Below are positions 15,174 to 17,661 of a stretch of DNA of 17,661 nt, one piece after another (within the stretch, counting starts at the first letter, position 1; the number at the start of each line of letters is the position of its first letter). The notes beneath the pieces were generated by a model that did no database searches, was not told where the DNA came from, and worked only from the letters and a program-made list of their open reading frames with translations. This DNA is from Miniphocaeibacter sp964345925 (GTDB lineage Bacteria > Bacillota > Clostridia > Tissierellales > Peptoniphilaceae). The stretch covers positions 1 through 17,661 of the forward strand of contig CAYFSP010000034.1 in the NCBI GenBank assembly GCA_964345925.1, written 5' to 3'. The translations under genes and the position numbers were made by a program.

Positions 15174-15200
15174 AATAAAAAGCCTTACATCGTAAGGCTT
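15174..15200 (-). terminator. Intrinsic terminator between fakA and recG
   Basis: A 9-bp perfect stem (15180-15188 with 15192-15200, 3-base loop; AAGCCTTAC/GTAAGGCTT) is followed on the minus strand by a T-rich tract. It overlaps the fakA stop codon (15199-15201) and ends only a few bases before the recG ATG. Confidence 0.82.
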
Positions 15201-16830
15201 ATTCTACAGAAATTATATAGTAATACAGTGGTTGTCCACCATTAACAAATTCTATATCTAAAGATTCATATATTCTTGTAAGTTTTCTCTCCATATCGTT
15301 TACTACTTTATCTTCAACATCTTCTCCGTAATAAACAGTTATAAGACTAGAATCTTCATCTATTATCTTATCTAATAGATCAAGGGTTACTTTATTTAGT
15401 TTCTTTCCTGTAGAAAGTATTTTTCCTCCCTCTAATCCAATAATTTCATCTTTTTTAATTTTTAATCCATCAATTTCAGTATCTCTAACTGAAAAAGTAA
15501 GTTGAGCCGTCTTTACAGTTGAAAGGGAATCGTTCATATCAGCTTCATTTTCCTCTGGAGTATTTTCCTCATCAAAAGATAATAATGCAGTAATTCCTTG
15601 AGGAACTGTTTTAGATTTAATAACTATTAAATTCTTGTCAGATAATTTCTGCGCCTGCTCTGCTGCCAATATAATATTTCCATTGTTTGGTAATATGAAT
15701 ATATTATCTGCATTTATCCTATCCACTGCTTCTAAAATGGTCTCTGTTGATGGATTCATAGTCTGACCACCGGAAATAACTTGATTAACTCCTAACTCTT
15801 TAAATAGCTTAGAAAAACCATCTCCAGCTGAAATACTTATAAAACCATATTTTGTTTTTTCATCTGGATTTTTTGAAGGATTTAAATATTTATCCCCTTC
15901 TGCTCCTGCAATTATATGATTATGCTGCAATCTCATATTATCTATTTTTATATCTTTTAAAGAACCAAGCTTTAATGCCTTTTCTAATACAGTACCAGGG
16001 TTATTCGTGTGAATATGTGTCTTTATTAAATCGTCGCCTTTAACGACTAAAATACTATCGCCAAATTCAGAGATTTCATTTCTAAACTTTAAATAATCTC
16101 CATCTCTTGATTCAATCATAAACTCAGTACAGTAACCATATTTAATATCATCATCTGAAGTGTTTGCTGTAACCAAATTTAAATTATTAGATGGCTTTAT
16201 TTCCATACTATTGGATAAATCAATATCCTTATAATTTAAAACTCCATCTAAAATTACAATTAGACCTTTACCACCTGCATCTACAACACCAGCTTGTTTT
16301 AAAACCGGCAACATTTCAGGTGTAAGTTCCAATACCCTATTACCTTCAGCTATTAAATCTATGAAAAATTCTTTAACATCTGTGTATTTTTCATAGTTCT
16401 CTTCAGCAAATTCCCCAATACCTCTAATAACTGTAAGTATTGTACCTTCTGTTGGTTGCATTACCGCCTTGTAAGCTACTTCATAGGCTTTTACAAAGCC
16501 ATTCTTTAATGTTTCAACATCTATTTCATAAGCACCTTCAATTCCTTGAGAGAACCCTCTAAATATTTGAGAAGTTATAACTCCTGAATTACCCCTTGCT
16601 CCCATTAAGGATCCTGTGCTAAATGCTTTAGCTATGCCTGATATAGTATCAGTTTCATCTGATTCCATATGTTTTACAGCAGATTTTAAAGTCAACGACA
16701 TGTTCGTTCCAGTATCTCCATCTGGAACTGGAAATACATTTAAACTATTGACTTCTTCCTTATTATTCTCCAAATTAAAATAAGCTGCTTTAAGCATTTC
16801 TCTAAACAACTTACCTTCTTTCGTATTCAT
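15199..16830 (-). CDS. fakA: Fatty acid kinase subunit FakA (DAK2/YloV family)
   Basis: FakA phosphorylates fatty acids presented by a FakB (DegV-family) protein, the route by which Firmicutes use exogenous fatty acids for phospholipids. The 543-residue protein has an N-terminal DAK2/Dha kinase L domain with the Mg-ATP site NVFPVPDGDTGTNM (31-44, D37 and D39 as metal ligands), GARGNSGVI (77-85) and PTEGTILTV, then a central domain and the C-terminal FakA domain. No FakB gene is in the window. The ATG shares one base with the asp23 stop (TAATG), and the pair shares the promoter at 17232-17260. A terminator lies at its end. Confidence 0.95.
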   Translation of the reverse strand: MNTKEGKLFREMLKAAYFNLENNKEEVNSLNVFPVPDGDTGTNMSLTLKSAVKHMESDETDTISGIAKAFSTGSLMGARGNSGVITSQIFRGFSQGIEGAYEIDVETLKNGFVKAYEVAYKAVMQPTEGTILTVIRGIGEFAEENYEKYTDVKEFFIDLIAEGNRVLELTPEMLPVLKQAGVVDAGGKGLIVILDGVLNYKDIDLSNSMEIKPSNNLNLVTANTSDDDIKYGYCTEFMIESRDGDYLKFRNEISEFGDSILVVKGDDLIKTHIHTNNPGTVLEKALKLGSLKDIKIDNMRLQHNHIIAGAEGDKYLNPSKNPDEKTKYGFISISAGDGFSKLFKELGVNQVISGGQTMNPSTETILEAVDRINADNIFILPNNGNIILAAEQAQKLSDKNLIVIKSKTVPQGITALLSFDEENTPEENEADMNDSLSTVKTAQLTFSVRDTEIDGLKIKKDEIIGLEGGKILSTGKKLNKVTLDLLDKIIDEDSSLITVYYGEDVEDKVVNDMERKLTRIYESLDIEFVNGGQPLYYYIISVE

Positions 16831-17198
16831 TACATTTCCTCCTGATTTTGGAGTCTAATATCTTTAACAATAATATTTATTTTATCGACATCAATTCCCG
16901 TACTCTCTTCAACTTTAAATTTAATCGTATTAATTATATTTTCCGATACTGTTGATATCTTTACTCCGTATTCTAAAATTACATATAAATCTATTATAAT
17001 TTTGTTATCTTTTATACTTAGAACTATTCCTTTTGATAAATTTTCTTGTTTTAATAAAGTTAAAATAGTATCTGTAGCAGTAGCACTTACAAAACCTACT
17101 ATACCGTAAGATTGCATTGCAGCTTTACTAGCTATATTTATAATAACCTGTTCATCAATTTGGACTACCCCTAATTCATTAACAATATGAGCTGTCAT
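16830..17198 (-). CDS. Asp23/Gls24 family protein (YloU-like)
   Basis: This 122-residue protein belongs to the Asp23/Gls24 envelope-stress family. It starts with a short beta strand segment GVVQIDEQVIINIASKAA, followed by GIVGF and a IVLSIKDNKIIIDLYVILEYGVKI stretch, as in YloU of Bacillus. In Firmicutes it is routinely the gene before fakA and divergent from rpmB, exactly as here. The molecular role is unclear; relatives associate with membrane anchors and influence envelope homeostasis or lipid metabolism. The ATG has a strong AAGGAGG and a good promoter 34 bases or more upstream. Confidence 0.92.
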   Translation of the reverse strand: MTAHIVNELGVVQIDEQVIINIASKAAMQSYGIVGFVSATATDTILTLLKQENLSKGIVLSIKDNKIIIDLYVILEYGVKISTVSENIINTIKFKVEESTGIDVDKINIIVKDIRLQNQEEM

Positions 17199-17231
17199 TA
17201 TAGCCTCCTTAAAATATTACATATATACTAC

Positions 17232-17260
17232 ATTGTAGAATAAAATCCACATTATGTAAA
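17232..17260 (-). promoter_or_regulatory. Promoter of asp23-fakA
   Basis: The minus strand reads TTTACA (complement of 17255-17260), a 17-base spacer, and TACAAT (complement of 17232-17237): a near-consensus sigma-A promoter. It is divergent from the rpmB promoter, with about 37 bases between the two -35 elements, so both could be bound at once. Confidence 0.72.
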
Positions 17261-17296
17261 TATAAATACCCAATCTTATCATTATAAAAACTTTTC

Positions 17297-17325
17297 TTGC
17301 ATAAAAAACTGTTGTTTGCTATAAT
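17297..17325 (+). promoter_or_regulatory. Promoter of rpmB
   Basis: TTGCAT (17297-17302), a 17-base spacer and a perfect TATAAT (17320-17325), preceded by TGC as an extended -10, make this the best promoter in the window. It would give a leader of roughly 45 bases, as expected for a strongly expressed ribosomal protein gene. Confidence 0.82.
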
Positions 17326-17375
17326 ATTACTGTTCTGAATGGAAAATATTTAAATTGTTGACAGGAGGTGTAACT

Positions 17376-17567
17376 ATGTCAAAAAAATGTGAAATCTGTG
17401 GAAAATCAAGAGTATTTGGTCACGATATAACTTTCTCACATAAGAAAAATAATAGAAGTTGGGCACCAAATATTAGAAGAGTTAAAGCAGTGATTGACGG
17501 AAAAACAAAGAGAATAAATGTATGTACTAGATGCTTAAGATCTGGTAAGGTTGTTAGACCTCAATAA
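17376..17567 (+). CDS. rpmB: 50S ribosomal protein L28
   Basis: L28 is a small basic protein of the large ribosomal subunit. I start it at the ATG at 17376 (63 residues, beginning MSKKCEICGK), because GGAGG (17364-17368) lies at the right distance; an in-frame ATG at 17355 lies upstream of that site and would add seven residues not usual for L28. It carries two cysteine pairs, C5/C8 and C50/C53, so it is the zinc-binding form of L28. The ITFSHKKNNRSWAPNIRRVKA stretch and the C-terminal CTRCLRSGKVVRPQ are typical. It has its own promoter and terminator. Confidence 0.96.
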   Translation: MSKKCEICGKSRVFGHDITFSHKKNNRSWAPNIRRVKAVIDGKTKRINVCTRCLRSGKVVRPQ

Positions 17568-17584
17568 TTATAAAAATAAAAAAG

Positions 17585-17610
17585 AAAAATACCTCAGTTG
17601 AGGTATTTTT
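17585..17610 (+). terminator. Terminator after rpmB
   Basis: A 12-bp perfect inverted repeat (17585-17596 with 17599-17610; AAAAATACCTCA and its complement) with a minimal loop ends in five T, 17 bases after the rpmB stop. The A-rich 5' arm would let it act in both directions. Confidence 0.85.
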
Positions 17611-17661
17611 GGCCATGTGAAATCTTTTCTGTAAATTAGATTTTTCTATAACAAGATAATT

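Overview
The window is about 17.7 kb of very AT-rich DNA with the gene content and ribosome-binding sites of a low-GC anaerobic Firmicute. Three things point to Tissierellia/Peptoniphilaceae-like bacteria (Peptoniphilus, Anaerococcus and relatives): a 421-residue NAD-type glutamate dehydrogenase like that of Peptoniphilus asaccharolyticus, a single-chain glycyl-tRNA synthetase behind a T-box, and the asp23-fakA block divergent from rpmB. This placement is inferred from gene families, not from a search.

Layout: nearly all genes are on the minus strand, so transcription runs from right to left. At the far right rpmB (plus strand) diverges from asp23-fakA, and both promoters are readable. A terminator follows fakA. 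Then come recG, rsmD, coaD and a coiled-coil protein gene. A glycine T-box riboswitch precedes glyQS, which is translationally coupled to a glutaredoxin-like gene. Next are a glutamate dehydrogenase gene with its own promoter and terminator, an OGG1-type DNA glycosylase gene, and the compact run gatC-gatA-gatB-rdgB-phosphoesterase-folD, closed by a terminator. A ComEC-like metallo-beta-lactamase-fold gene follows. The left 1.3 kb is accessory in character: two small minus-strand genes, one small plus-strand gene preceded by a Gram-positive LexA box, and 460 bases without a convincing gene.

Functionally the core is housekeeping: tRNA charging (GlyRS, GatCAB), nucleotide-pool cleansing and repair (RdgB, OGG, RecG), CoA synthesis, rRNA methylation, fatty-acid phosphorylation and one-carbon metabolism, plus the entry step of glutamate fermentation. 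Four neighbouring gene pairs share a TAATG stop/start overlap, which suggests tight translational coupling.

I see no CRISPR array, complete insertion sequence, tRNA or rRNA gene, phage module or recognisable new multi-gene system. The points most worth a second look are the LexA box over the unknown 74-residue ORF, a FolD that lacks the catalytic lysine and glutamine of the family, a probable T-box-controlled glutaredoxin, a recG start without a Shine-Dalgarno sequence just after a terminator, and paired small palindromes around a small membrane-protein gene.
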